Made by a program: the position numbers and the translations under genes. From Pomacea canaliculata (Eukaryota; Mollusca; Gastropoda; Architaenioglossa; Ampullariidae): 64,000 bases of DNA. The notes under the pieces were generated by a model, which saw only the letters and a list, made by a program, of their open reading frames with translations, had not been told where the DNA came from and did no database searches. Below are positions 1-13,189 of this stretch, in pieces (within the stretch, counting starts at the first letter, position 1; each line of letters opens with the position of its first letter). The DNA lies in the NCBI RefSeq assembly GCF_003073045.1, contig NC_037600.1:12896515-12960514 (forward strand), read 5' to 3'.

Positions 1-1171
1 GGGACATGGACACAATTGGAAAAAGTCTGGGTGGTTGGTGCTAAACGATCCGTAAACTACTTCGTGTCAGACGTCGTACAAGCAGGGCGTGAGTGGTACA
101 GTGTGAAAAAACCCAATTGATCAGCAACAGGCATTTCCTACTGCTTTGGCCCTCCAGCTGGCGTCGTCGAAAGGTAGGCAGGTGTATAACGATGCACAGA
201 TTAGTTTATTATTACCTAAATATTTATAACCAACTAGGAAGAGCTTCTCGAGTTGCATGGTGATGTCGCTTCGTCTGGTTGGCTGTCTGTGTCATCGCGG
301 ACAGGATCAAAGGGCAGAAGGGGTCGCTGCTGACCGTTTCTAGTGAAGGAAGGGATAAACACAACGGTGTTGTTGTCCAGAACGATTCTTTCTCACGCAC
401 GCACCCGGGTACCCTCTGAAATGACATCAAAATAATATTCAAAACCATTTCAATTATTGCTTCGGAGAAGTTTAGAAGAGAGATTTCCCATCTCACAGCT
501 ATCTTGTTCCTTGGAATAACAATTCTGATGTTCAGAGAACAAAGAATATAGTTACAATAAACAAAACATAATTAATTAAGTGTAAGAAAAAGATATGAGA
601 AGGCTGGGGCGCCTAAGCTGCAGGTCAACATCAAGTGAGAATTCACTGTCACTTCTAATGAGTGTAAATCACAAGTCACGCGTGCGGCGATGTCACCTGC
701 CATGTTTTCATCTTTTTATGGCTGTGGGTGGGAAAGGAACGGAAGAGGGACTTACCTGGTTCATAAGCCGAATGTAACAGATTCTTTTCTCTCTCTCTTC
801 TTTGTCAGGCAAACAAAGTCTTTGTTCAACTGCTTTGAAATTACTGTCATACTCCAGATGATTGTGACATTTTAAATTGTATTATAATTACTGCCGCTTT
901 ATAGTTCTGCACCCCCTTGCAAAAGGGTACAAGTCCCTACTGTATATATCTGTGTGTGTGTGAAAGGTATGCATGAAGCGTTCCACCGTAAATGCTGCCT
1001 CATTTTGTAACAGTTTCTATAACGATAACAAAGATACATTCCTGTACAACATTGCTATCGGTTACAGAAATGGAGAAAGGGAAAGAGAGAGTAAAAAGAG
1101 AAAAGTTAATTTAAAAGTGAATAGTAAAGATCGTTTAAGATTAAAGAAACCAAACTTTTCTAGTGGCCAGC

Positions 1172-1332
1172 TTTTTGTGAGGGAGGTACCCATCTCCTCC
1201 CAGCTGACTTACCTTCCCCATCCCTTGATGGAGCCAGGCACCCATTTCCAACAGCTGGAAAGTTCACTGCGCTATACGGGTATGGAACCTATGGGCCTCC
1301 AGACGCCAGTCCTTTAACCGCTTAGCTATCCT
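1172..1332 (-). repeat. tRNA-derived SINE relic
   Basis: Read on the minus strand, the block starts with an A-box-like TAGCTAAGCGGTTAAAGG and, about 30 nt later, a B-box-like GGTTCCATACC. A body with a GGGAAGGTAAGTCAGCTGG-type stretch follows. This is the layout of RNA polymerase III tRNA-derived SINEs. Similar bodies (GGGAGGTAAAC) recur near 13.2 kb, so the family is repeated within the window. Confidence 0.6.
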
Positions 1333-1486
1333 ACATCGTCTTGCACGCGCATAGAGGGGGAGGAGAGAGAGAGATGGGAGAGAAAAAGCGATAAATAACA
1401 ACAAAAGCAAGAAAAGGTGAGAATTTCGTGTTCACCGTGTACACTGCTGATAAATAGCTTAAGAAAACAAAAGTTAAACTTAAAAA

Positions 1487-1548
1487 AAAAAACACACACA
1501 CACGCACACCTACACACACACACCCACACACACAAACACACGCACACC
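1487..1548. repeat. (CA)n-rich microsatellite
   Basis: An A-run followed by imperfect CA dinucleotides with CG and CT interruptions. The short ORFs rich in Cys/Val or His/Thr over it are artefacts of the repeat. Confidence 0.9.
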
Positions 1549-1727
1549 TACCTAACTACGAAATGTTTACTTCATATTCATAAACTAAATATCCCTGACC
1601 ATCATTGTATCCCCTTGTCATGAATCAGCCTGGTTCAAGGCCAGAAACAGGGCGGAAGCTAGTAATAAAAACATTGGCGAGGCAAGGTGCTTGCCGTCAG
1701 TTGTGCTCATCTCCAGGTAAGCAAGGG

Positions 1728-1800
1728 CGAGGTAGCCGAGTGGTGCTACCAGTGACTACCAGTGACTACCAAAGGAATAGTTCGTGTTCCAGGGGGACTT
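1728..1800 (+). repeat. Possible tRNA-like SINE head
   Basis: GAGGTAGCCGAGTGGTGCTACC resembles a tRNA D-arm/A box, and TTCGTGTTCC about 45 nt later is a weak B box. A 10-nt unit (CAGTGACTAC) is duplicated between them. It is too distorted for a working tRNA gene. Confidence 0.3.
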
Positions 1801-2924
1801 ATCAGATTCCGCGACTGTGAACTGTAGGTCAGGAACGGAAGTGTATCCGGACGTATGTACAGATATTGAGTAAGACCTTGTTATCTTCTAAATCCATTAT
1901 TCTGTAACACTGATTTCATGTCAACCTAATTTTGTTTTTCTTGTTTTAAGAGTTAATAATAATTGTGTACATTGTACAACAGTCTTGTCGGTTGTGTTTG
2001 CACACGCGGTGAAAGTGTTTACCAGCGCGTGTGGACATGCGAAGAGGCGGGTGAGTGATGTGAGAGGGTGAAAGTCGGGTGAGCGAACCAGCGGAAGTGA
2101 CCCCTTTGACATCACCTCGTTCGTCACACCCTTTGTGGATGGTCGAGGCATCGTGCTTACAAAATTATTTACAAACGGCTGCACTGTCGGAAAGGTCACG
2201 TGTACTTGTGACAACTCCCACGTCTCCCACGCAATTACGTTAACTGAACCATACTGAATGAATAATTAATTCCGTTATAACCGAGTCTGCAATCCCCCGA
2301 TGTAAACAAAGACTACAACAACAAGTTTTTCAAATGTTTTTTTTTAGAGGAGGAAGGGAGGAGAAGGAATAGGAGTACATAAAAGTGTGTGTGTGTTGGG
2401 GGGATAGTGTTGAATTCTTGTCAGTGATTGATGGTAGACTACCCAGCTAAACTGGATCGTATTTTTATAATTTTGTAAACAATAAAAAAAGTCTTCAGCC
2501 CACGTGGAACTAAAAATTTCATTCGACATCATAGAAGTGTGTGTATATATATATCTAGAGAGAGAACATAATATAATACCAAGAGTGCCTTTATTGTGCA
2601 AAATATTTCAGCTGTAACTTTTCAACAAAATTTTCAATGTTTCAACAAAAATTAAATCTTTTAACAGTATTTGTACTGACTTCCTTTTTCGAGAGTCATC
2701 AGGCTCCCCACTTGCGAGAGAAGCTAAACACAGTTTTACCAAACGCGTTTAGTCAAAATAGTTATACGATTGTGTTGTGCAGTGTTTTTATAAAACTGAT
2801 TATCTAAATAAATCTCAGGCCTCTAAGTGTTTAAAAGTAGAAGTGTGTTGTGCAACTGGTCCTTTAAAAAATAAAATCGACTAATTTGTTAGTTGTTTAC
2901 AAAGTTGTCCCCCTCAGCCTCCCT

Positions 2925-3062
2925 CTGACATTCATCGCTCGCCTGCCTGTCACCAACACAATGAGAATTGGATGTCATGGGTTCAGATCGTGTGTCGTGC
3001 ACATTGTTCTTTCTCTGCATGTGGCAGTTGTTTACAAGGCTGGCTGTTTTGCCGTAGTTGCC
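2925..3062 (+). repeat. SINE relic, same family as 29.1 kb
   Basis: Shares with the 29.1-kb copy the string CCTGTCACCAACACA, a B-box-like GGTTCAGATC, a body containing CATTGTTCTTTCTCTGCATG and GTTTACAAGGCTGGCTG, and a GCCGTA motif near its end. The A box is degraded. It lies just upstream of the exon carrying the glycosyltransferase start. Confidence 0.55.
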
Positions 3063-3255
3063 CTCCCCAACCCTTCCCTCCTTCTTCATTATTACTCTAA
3101 TCAGAGGACATAGCAGGTTGTCGGGAGGTAAACGCCGAAACCTGTTGTGGTATCCGACCGACAGCTCAACCTCTCATGCCAATTCGATCTTATCTTTTGT
3201 TTTTCTCTCTCGTGTCAAACAGGGCACCAGTTGCAGCGTCGGAGGGTCAGGTGAC

Positions 3256-6200
3256 ATGAGGTTGCGACGGCTTATCTCCCGCTGGGCATCTCGCGTCTTT
3301 CGCTCTCCTCTTGTTTTCGTGACCTTCGCCCTCGGTGCCTATGTCCTCGTCATGGAATTAAAGTTGCGCCCTGTGCGCGAGTTTTTCCCCGCTGGTGAGT
3401 AACATACCCAAACAGTATTAACAACAGGAGAACGAACTCTCGAGCCTCCACCACCCTCCTGTCAGGCAGCAGTGAAAGGAAGCACATGGCTGAATGGCTC
3501 GAGCGTTGCTGTTCTCACCCATAATTAAGTCACTTTGATCATCTTGTAGCCGTTGTAGTGCAGCAAACATCTCTCGCAGAAATATTTATGAGTTGTAACC
3601 ACCAAATGGCTTAGACGGGCGCTGGCTATAACCTGGGAACAAGAACTCGATGTAACTAATTTTCATAAAAGTCAATGAAATTGAAAGTGTCAATCTTCTC
3701 TCAGACGTTGATTTGATAATTACCTCTCTAGACACATCAGGATGGTGCAGTTTGTAGTAATAATCAGTCCTACTAATGTGGTAATATATATAATTTTCTA
3801 TATAGTTAACCAGTAATGTTAATTATGATAACTTTGTTACAATCACCATCATTATTTAGTGACATATGGAACGTTGACGCCTGGAACAGTTCAGGGGACA
3901 ACACTACAAGTGGGAAAAACGTCACGGATGTCAACACCAACACCACAAGCACCAGCCTCGCCGTCACCACTTACCTCTACAACAGTGGACAGACAACTCC
4001 TGTCCCCGTGAATGGCGTCCTCCTGGCAGGACACCCGCGACCACGCAAGGGTAAGCCTGAAATACTAACGGGTCCTGCCTCCATGCTTCTGCCCCTCTCC
4101 CTCTGTCTCTCACTATGCTGCTCTCCACTATTTCTACCTCATTTCGACTTTATTCCCCTCGCTCTCCCTTCTCTCTTCCCTCACACTCACACGCTCACAC
4201 TTTCTTGGTCCAACTCCTCTCTGACTGTAACTAAGTTATGGCATGGTACGATGAAGTCTGATCCCAACCCTCTCCCTCCGATGCCCGTAGCCTCCTAATA
4301 AATCAGGTTCCCATTTCTGATTGACTGCAGTAGGGTGGGCAGGGAGAATTTCCCCGCCACAGGCCCATGCTGGCCTCGAACCAGTCTGTTGCTGCTCCAC
4401 AGTCGATCCGGGTATCACCAGGCAACACCATGTGTCACAGGCAAGTCTTGCCAACCATTGTACGCGTTGCCACACGGCGGCTAAAGTCAGATTAGTTCAT
4501 GGGTTTGTGGAGGTAGGAGACGTACGTGACAGATCATGCGCAACTACGTCCTTGCTGCGCACTTCTGTTCGTCATTGGAGATGAGTAGGGCAATGACGGT
4601 TTGTTGAAAGACTTCAGCACCTGTCCTCCTGAGGTCGCGCGTTTTACACACACATACAACTCGCCTTCACGCTTGTCCGCCTCGGATCACTTCCTAGTCT
4701 GTGAAATAAGATAGTAGAGCCAACTGGGACACGCACGTAGTCCTTCCGTTTTTTTGCACGCCCAGCACACGTGACACTCCAGCCCTCCACTCACCCTACT
4801 CCCACACCCCATTTCCACCCGTTTACCCCACCACGTGAGGAAGATAGAGTTCTTGGGGCCAGATGCACGAGTTGTAGCTAGGCTCTGACTGACAGTGTTG
4901 GCTGCCATGCGTCTCCCGCCTCGTCGCTCATCCCAAGCTGTTTTTTGAATTTTTTTTTTTCTCTTCTTCCTTTACACGTGAGAATCTCGACTTCGCATCT
5001 CAAATGCTATATTTAATTACGCGATGGGTGACGTCACTTCTGTGCCATCAACCGTTATGATTACTAACATTTTGGGACGCTTTGTGACGTCGTCGCTCGG
5101 TCGCTCTGACGTGGATCAGGATCAGCGTTTTATCAGATTGCGAACACGGACCTCGTATCCTGTGCTGCTTCTCAAAAGGTCTCCCCGACCTTTCTCACAA
5201 TTTTTAAAAAGTTTCCTACTACGGAAAATAAAGCACGTCGATTATTTTTTTTTTTAATCAATTGATATAACAAATCAGGCAAACTCGCACAAAATTCGCA
5301 AGAAGGAACTCGAAATTCAGTAAATAATAGGTTTTCTTCATAGAAAAATAGATTGATATTAAGTGAATCATAATAATAAAGTAAATTTTAAGGGACACAC
5401 AAGTAACGTCCATTACGGGAACCACACAGTCCGAGTCGAACTTTGATGACTTGACCCGTGATTGCTGAGTCTCTCTATTTTCGTTGTTATCTCCTCAGTT
5501 TGTTTCTCAACTGCCTTTCCTGATGAAGTAAGATACTCCTTATGTCATTTAGCGACTACGATACCATTTACAAGGGTCAAGTTCTACAGCACATTGACAC
5601 TAGCGCTACTCATTATTATCATTCTTTATTAGTTCGCGATCATTCTATTGGTCTTACTTTCATGTTGCATCACACACGTCCGTTACACTTAACTCTCTCT
5701 CTCTCTGTGCACTAGGTAAATAGTTTCTAGCTAGAACTTTGTGCAATATAAATATTATTATTGCCACCTCACTGCTTACAGTTTACCTGACAATTGGAAT
5801 ACCGACGCTGAGACGACCCAAGGGAGATTATTTTATGGCCACGGTTGACTCCCTTATCGGCCAGAGTACTGAGGAACAGCAACAGGAGACGACTGTGGTG
5901 GTGATCCTGGCAGACAGGAATTCATCCTTCAATGAGGAAGTTCTGCAAAAACTGAAGGTTGTAGGGATATTTTTTCTTGTTTCGTTTGTTTATAAATCGT
6001 ATGACTGACATGCAATAGTACAAAAGTTCGTATTTCCGACAGTCGTTAAAAACGTGTAATCATTCTGTTTATTGTTTTATCTCATACAAAAAATTCATTC
6101 TAGGATCAGAAGCCAGGATCTGGTTTTGCCTTCATTCGTGGTCTAGGTTTAGGTTCTTAGCTTGCCTAAACCTGTAGCCGAATAAATATTATATTTATAT

Positions 6201-9200
6201 CTATAAAATAACGAAAGCCATTTCCATTTGAATACCTTTCTTTGTCTCTTTTGATACGAGAGCTCCACTAGTCAAGCAGACGACAGTCGCTTTATTATGT
6301 TGTCGGATCTGATTTCCACCACGAGCCTAGATCATGATCATGAGAAAACCGAGGTTGAGAGCTCATCATTTCTTTAAGAAGCTAGCCATGGTACCCGGGA
6401 TCACCCGGGGTGCTTTCTGCCGCTAACTCCTCCAGCTGTGATTTTACTGCCAAATGTCGATCTGTCACTTCAATTGAGTCCAGCTCATTCATGCACGATA
6501 TCAGTAGAGCCGAACAGTGGAATACTTGAATTCTTGATGTTCCCCGACAGCTCAGTGTTCGGCCCAATGTTCTTAACTGTGTGCGAAGTTTCGAGAAAAG
6601 GGAGAGATGAACATTAAAAATTGCCATCGAGTCTCAGTTCCCATCTATCTCTCTCTGCGGCTTTGTTCGTTTGCTTCTTCCCTCCTCTTTCCTTAACGCT
6701 CCCTATGCTCTCTATATATGTACATAGAATGGTATACTCACTCTATAAATAGTATGGGATACTCTATCAAGTTACGATCTCAACATAAAAAAAGTATGTC
6801 GTTAATTTCGTCTGCTTTGTACTTTCCTTTCTGAAGCCAGCAGTAACATTTTAGACCAGAGAAAACAAACATAAAAATAATAAACATTCCCGAGACGAGA
6901 GATGAACCTGGACAGCCATCCTTCACTGTGTTGGTGACAGGCGATAACTGTTGCGCCACCGGACCTCCTGATCAAACTGACAGGACGGAGAACAGAGAAT
7001 ATGAAGGAGTGCTTAGAGTACCAGAGACCCAGGGTTTGTTGCCTGGGTACCTTCATACCCTAACAGTAAGATCAATGTCAGAGGACGAACACGACCCTAC
7101 TGCTTCGCCCGACCACCCAGGGTCGTCACACAAAAGAGGATATCTCTTTGATTGCTACAGCAACCGGCGCTGTTTATCATGGCAGAACGACAGAAGAACA
7201 ACACCGAAATTCTATCAGCACTTGTTAACCCATTTGTTTCTGTCAGATCCGTCAGTAAAATTCCACAGAATTGTTACTGTGTTGTTGACAAGTCTTTTCT
7301 GCCAGCTCCTAATGTTCTTACTGATGGACTACTGTTGCTGACATTCTAATCCGTTTTTTTCTCTCTCTCTCTCTCTCTTTCAAACAATCTGCTGTGCCTT
7401 TTTATTATTTAAAATGAGTTCTCTTCATCTTTTTATTGAATTTTTTTTCTTGCTGCTGTTGCTGCTGCTGTGCCGTTCCTGTGGTGATGATACAATGCAT
7501 CATTGTTGCAACAAAAGCTATTGATCTGTCAGTTCAAACACATTTCCATATCGACCGTTAAGCCACAGGTAAACAGATAGCTCAAGAGCGACAATTCCAC
7601 GCGCGTGTGATTGATTCTGTTGGTTGGTTTATTTGTGCATCCAGCTAGAGGTCATTACGTAGGTGAGAGATGAAAAGGGTAATGAGGAGAGGGTGGAAAT
7701 GAGTTCCCAGAGGCCACCCCCCTGCTACCACACATACACAGACAGTCACCACACACACACCATTATCGCTAAGTGCCACATTCAGAGAGAAGTGCATGTG
7801 TCTTGAGACTTGCTTTGGGACCGGGTACAACGCTAGTAAAATGCTTAGCATTAAGCTAAAATGTTTATATATTAAGGGAACTTTTATGTGCAAGGAAAAA
7901 AAATCGTGAGCTTTAAAAGGCATTTGCATTTTTTTCCCCTAATAAGACGGTCGTATAAAGAATAAGACGAGTATAGTCTCGAACCGGACAATAATAAATG
8001 TTCCAGGTTAAGAAGTCTATCTAGTCCCAGAGTATTTTTGAAAAAACGCTTGCTTCTCTCTCAACAGGAGAGTTACTCAACGAGGCTGCAGGAAGGTTAT
8101 CTCCTCGTCATCCGCGCCCCCAACACCGACCACATCTTCAAGGACGACAACCTCAAGCGCACGTTTGACGACAGCGTGGAGCGCGTGCGGTGGCGCTCCA
8201 AGCAGAACATGGACTACGCGGCACTGATGGAGTTCGCCGTGCCGCTCTCGACGTACTACATGCAGCTGGAGGACGACGTCCTGGCCGCGCCCAACTACCA
8301 TCAGCACATCCGGGACTTCGTGGACAGCCACACCCGCCAGGACTGGGCAGGGCTGGAGGTGTCTCCCACGGCTTCATCGGCAAGCTTTTCAAGAACATGG
8401 ATCTGCCCAAGCTCGTGACTGTGCTTCGGACGTTCTACCTGGAGCAGCCGTGCGACTTCTTGGTCAGCCATTTCTACAAGCTGATGGTGCAGAAGGCCGT
8501 GATAAGGCGGCGCGGTACTTTATTTTTTCATCAAGGGAAGTACTCTTCTCTGGAAAGCGTGGTTCGGAACGTGGACAAAGTGACAGAAAGCGTTGGAGTG
8601 AAGAAGATGAAGGTGGTGAACCCTGCCGCCGATCTCTACACCACCATGAATGTGTACAAGACCTATACGCTGGAGAAAGCTTACGATGTTACAGACGGTA
8701 ATTTTTTCTGGGCCTCGGACATCGAAGAAGGGGACACTATCACTGTGGTGTTCAAGGAGCCGCAGAAAGTGGAGAGGATTGTCGTGGAGTCTGGGTTTTC
8801 TGACAAGGTAAGACAAGAGAGATTTGATGGAGAGAGAGAGAAAAAAAGCGTTTTGGTTCTTTCTTGACATTTATCTACAAAATATTTAAATGGTATGAAA
8901 ACTGTGGCTTTGTGTTTTATTTATTACTTTTTATGTAAATACACACTGGTAATTTTGTGTGTTCGCAGAATCACCGCGACATGCTCCACAACGCTAGCCT
9001 GGAGGTCGGACACGCCGCCATGCTGGGAAAAGAGAGTGCCGTGTGCACCAACACGACGGAAGTAGGGGACTTTGTTGACGGTCACTTCGAAGTCCGGATG
9101 CCGCTGAACATCACCGAGGTGCAATGCTTCTCCATCGTCGTTACGAAGAATCAGAGTGAGTGGGTTGTCCTCGCGAGATCGCCGTGTTCGTCATTGCGTC

Positions 9201-9259
9201 GGTCTCGCGCCAACATCACGACGGCGGCACCACGTGACCGATGCCAAGCGCGTTGCTAG
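3256..9259 (+). CDS. MGAT4C: MGAT4C-like alpha-1,3-mannosyl-glycoprotein 4-beta-N-acetylglucosaminyltransferase (frameshifted in exon 4)
   Basis: Golgi type II enzyme of the GnT-IV family, which adds beta-1,4-GlcNAc branches to N-glycan cores. Coding exons: 3256-3394 (exon begins 3223 after CAAACAG); 3814 or 3860-4050; 5782-5957; 8068-8807; 8969-9259, stop TAG. Exon 1 gives a short basic tail and one transmembrane segment (SPLVFVTFALGAYVLVMEL). Exon 2 is an Asn/Thr-rich stem with several NxT/S sites. Exon 3 starts the catalytic domain (YLTIGIPTLRR; human MGAT4C has YLTIGLSSVKR). Exon 4 carries RVRWRSKQNMDYA, the DXD-like QLEDDV, GFIGKL and the C-terminal NPAADLYTTMNVY block; exon 5 ends the domain. 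Phases agree except at exon 1/exon 2, where the acceptor is ambiguous. One base is missing between 8364 and 8370. Resemblance is closer to MGAT4C than to MGAT4A/B by recalled sequence. Family call is firm; intactness is not. Confidence 0.9.
4290..4460 (-). repeat. tRNA-derived SINE relic in glycosyltransferase intron 2
   Basis: Minus-strand reading shows a B-box-like GGTTCGAGGCC preceded by a tRNA-like head (GGTGATACCCGGATCG), then a GC-rich body and a GGGAACCTGATTTATT end. Confidence 0.5.
6875..6975 (-). repeat. SINE head relic, same family as 29.1 kb
   Basis: On the minus strand GGTGGCGCAACAGTTATCGCC is an A-box region. CTGTCACCAACACAGTGAAGG, a B-box-like AGGTTCATCTCTC and TCTCGTCTCGG follow. 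It matches the 29.1-kb copy nearly base for base over the tRNA-like half; the 3' half is missing. Confidence 0.6.
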
Positions 9260-11493
9260 GCAACGTAGGCGACGGACAGCTCGTGCAGCCTGCACCTGTC
9301 TTTGCGCAAGGTGTGCATGGTGAAACAGGGGGGGAACCTATCGACTAACGGTCAACAAAGTGGTGATGACAATGAGGTTGCCGCTCCTAGTCTGTGAAAT
9401 CAATCATCCACCGCCCCTCACTTGTAACTTAAAAAAAACAACAAACAATAATCAACAAAAAATTCCCAAACAACCATTCTACCTTCTGTGTTGTGACTAT
9501 TTATATCTGGCCGGAATTTACTTACTTTAAAAAATAGAAGCACACTGGCTACTCATGGGCAAAATCAGAATAAATACTGGGTAGCAAATGAATATGTTCC
9601 TTCGACATTATCCTGCCAATTAAACTGTGAAAACAACTTGATCATGACGGCGACGTTTTCACCTGGTAAGCGTCAAAAAAGAAAAAAGAAAAAACACTTT
9701 AAAAGTCAACATTACCAGGCTATAACTAAAGACACTTGACGTGGTCTTTTAAGCTGTCGAATGCCTTACTCTTTCTTCAGTCTCTTGCTCAATCACCTAG
9801 CGATAGAGTTTTAAACATAAACTGAACACTTTTAAAACAGTTTTATCTCAGTGTTTAAAAATTATCCCAGTGTTTAAAAATTAGTCAGCTTTTTGCAAAT
9901 GATTGTTTTGGCGACTATCGATATCGCTGTAGCGATCAGCAAACAGAAGAACCCTGGGTCCATCGATAACACTGATCTGACATGGCGTCCTTGATTAGTT
10001 CTGTAAAAGTAAGGTAGCTGAGCCTACTGGCTGTGAACTGTAAGTGCTTCATTATGTCTAGGCCCAACACGGACCTCACACTGTCCTGCTGACCTTTAAT
10101 CTTTCCTGATAAAGTAGACATGAATGGAAAAGGGTTAGTAGTAGCAGCAGGAACAGGGCGAGAGGATAGTTTTCTAGTCGAACCAGCATCCTTCTTTTAA
10201 AATCGTGCGAATAATTCTGTAGTGCGTTTGCGAGTTGTACAAGCATTGCAGCATATCGTGTTTTAATATACTGTTTTATATATATTGGAAAGCGAGAAAG
10301 ATCCTGTCCCCACCCTCACCTCACCCCCCAAAGTCTAAAGTAGGCTCCGCTGCTATGGCAACACCTCGCGAACGTGTCAGAATTTAGAGCAGGTCCTCCT
10401 CAAATAAATAAAAACGGTTAGGTGACATACAATGACGGCACTGGGATCCATCATCCACTCAACAACTTTGAGTTGAACTACCCATCATACTCAAAGTCTG
10501 TGACATATCAAAATAAATGGTAACTCACTGTCCGTCCTCTATTTAACCAATCATTCTGGGTTTGCGATCGAGGACATCGAATGTCGAACACTGCTATCAA
10601 TTCATTGGTGTCAACATTTATTCTCTTTTTCTGTTTGCTACATAATTCTTGTTGCCCTTCACTCTTTTCCTGGGACTAGAACCATTGACTTTTTGACGAT
10701 ACAGTCAAATGAATCTCGATGTTTTTGATGCAAGCTTATGTTTGAGAAACGATTTTTTTTTTTTACACATTAATCTAGAATGTTATGGGAAAAGCATTAT
10801 GTTTTGTTACTGTTGTCTAACCATTTCTTTCACATGCTGTAATCTCTTAATATAAAGAACATTTGGGGCAGGATATGAAATTATCATTTCAGGTGATTTT
10901 GAAAGTGTTACACTGCCAAAGATGTTGTTTCTTCCTGATGTACCATAAACTTTAGTTACGATGCAGTGATGCTATAATAATGGCAAAGATCTTCTGGTAT
11001 GAAGTAAAAATTTAGAAAAACGATTTTATGACAAAATATGTAAACTGATGTGATGTTTTAACTCCACTGTAGATTATGCCATGTCTGTATGCCATTATTT
11101 TAACAGATCAAACAATGCTAACAATTCTGTTGTTGTTGTTGTTGTTGTTTTTTTTTTAAAAATCGAATAAACTATAACAGTCCTGCAGTAAGATTAACTG
11201 TGCATCTGCAGAAAGAACGAAGAAGGCCTTCCACAACATAAAGTTGAATTAAGATATTTAAAAGCTGGCTGTTACACAACTTCTCTAGTTTGTTTCTAGA
11301 TTGATAATGACGGGCAAAAACAGTTGGAAAAAAGTGTTTAATAACATGTTACTAATGTGTCACACTTAATTGTTGCAAAGAAAACACTTCTGCAATTACT
11401 AAGTCGGGATGCTCTTTGAAAAGCTTTCAAATAAGATTAATAACCATACTGAAGAATCAACAAATAGTCATATCACGACTACAGGTCCCTTAA

Positions 11494-11625
11494 ATAATAA
11501 TAACAACAACAATAATAATAATTGCAAAATTTGTAAAGCGCATGGTCACACTCCTAAGGAGCATGCTCTTAGCGCCTAAGAACAAGAGCGAAACATGGAC
11601 AGCATACAAGGGACAGGAAAACAAA
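11494..11625 (+). repeat. (AAT)n-headed dispersed repeat, copy 1
   Basis: AATAATAATAA/ACAAC units followed by TTTGTAAAGCGCATGG and GGAGCATGCTCTTAGCGCC. A diverged second copy with the same order of motifs lies at 33352-33500. The shared layout marks a dispersed element, family unknown. Confidence 0.5.
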
Positions 11626-12308
11626 CAAATAACATATGAATTATAAAAGAATAAACAACCTACTAAATGAAGAATAAAATCAAATAAAGAAAACACAAAG
11701 ATGAACCAAATAACAAGAACAAGAGCTGAAGTAACAGAAAAGGACTAGCAATTATGGGGAAAATGAGCAGGATGGAATAAAAGTTATCGTTAAAACATTC
11801 ACCTGTGTTGTGTTGTACTGTTTAATATTATTTCGTGCGCGACTGCCCCACCCTGTGTAACCACGTAGAGGAGACGTGTGTCAGGTCTTACTCAAGATGC
11901 TACAGTTTTCTACACTGAGGATGATTTCCAGCAGATCAAAGCCACAATAAAGCTTATCTCAAACTCTTAAACTATGTACCGATATACACTGGCGTAACTT
12001 ACCGTTATACAAACAGCACTCCAGACAATTCGAAAACAAAGCTATGGAGACCACTGACAGTATCTTGTAGTTTCTGACTCCATGCTCTACAAAATTAAAC
12101 TTCTGATAGAAAAGAGTTCCGGCTGGGATATGACATCACTTTATAAAATGACGTAAACGTATGTCGTCATGGTGACCGTCATAATCATAGAATTGTTACA
12201 AACCTTCGTCTCATTTCACATTTTTGGAACTGAACGGGAAGCATCAACAGGAACTCCTCCATGGCTACTGAATCTCTTTGGCGGTTTTTAGTTTAATCCA
12301 CGATCTTG

Positions 12309-12352
12309 CATGGACTGCTGGCAGACCATTTTTCCAGTTAACAGTTACTTCT
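12309..12352 (-). repeat. Fragment of the GTCTGCCAGCAGTC repeat family
   Basis: GGACTGCTGGCAGACCATTT then CCAGTTAACAG matches the tail of the repeats at 45.6 and 47.8 kb, where the string is GACTGCTGGCAGACGATTT and then CCCCAGTTAACTG. Confidence 0.5.
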
Positions 12353-13189
12353 CACGGTTTATGCTAGCATCTCTCGCTATTCTTGTGCACTTTAAACATG
12401 TTTCCTCTCATAAAAGCTCTTATTTCATTATACTTCAAAAACAGAACGAAGGGCCTACAAGACGGCCTGCACGATTAACAGGTCTCGCCTCCATTGACTG
12501 TTTGAACAGCTCTCTGTAAAGCTATGTCAAGTTTCTAACGCACTTTAAGTAAGTTAACCTGTTTTTTTTTTTTTTTTTTTAAATCTGAATAAACTCTTTT
12601 ATGTATTTCCCCCTCATCCCTCGGTTTTTTTATCGCACACATTATCACTTATTTTCTTTCCGAACATAACCTTTGTTTATGGTCATAAAAGAAGAAAGTT
12701 AAGAAGAAAGCATGGCGGTAGAGGAAAGTGGGAAGAAGAACTTCTCTGAATTGTTTTCACATCTTTCATAAAATCACCGAGGACAATGCCTTTTACTTCA
12801 CAATGATGAATGCGGAGTGAAAAACAGACTTCATGGTGTTACTTAAAGTGCGCTGTGTTTTATCTGCGAAAACTGTTGTAAAAAAGGGAGAAATAGCCAG
12901 CTCTTACCAAAGATTTGTCCAGTCACTATGGTCACGCTAAATCAATTTAGCTTTTCGGTTATTTTTCGAAAACTCGTGCGTCACAGCAAAAGCAAACCAG
13001 TGGAAGCACACGTGCCAGAATGCACGGTCAACAATAGCTTCTCTTCCCCTTGGTGACAAATGAAAAGAATTCTGTTGTTATCAACTAAAAACAAAATCCT
13101 GGATCTTCCCTTGACAATAGGCAAAGGGTCCCCATGGTCTACAGACAACGATGTTCGATCGTGTCCAAACCACGAAGACGGCTGAGCAC

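Larger units (their letters stand above)
1..3222. other. Upstream region without a recognised gene
   Basis: No convincing gene is visible. Frame 1 is open from the left edge for about 39 codons, to a TGA near base 118, and looks protein-like; it may be the tail of an exon or of a mobile-element ORF, but I cannot identify it. The rest holds tRNA-derived SINE relics, a CA/TG microsatellite and low-complexity sequence. Promoter and 5' non-coding exon(s) of the downstream glycosyltransferase presumably lie here but cannot be placed. Confidence 0.5.

Noticed and set aside
1728..1800. Functional tRNA gene
   Set aside because: A-box-like head is present but no cloverleaf with acceptor stem could be drawn; a duplicated insert disrupts the anticodon region.
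8077..8410. Minus-strand ORFs over the MGAT4C catalytic exon
   Set aside because: Shadows of the GC-rich coding exon on the other strand.
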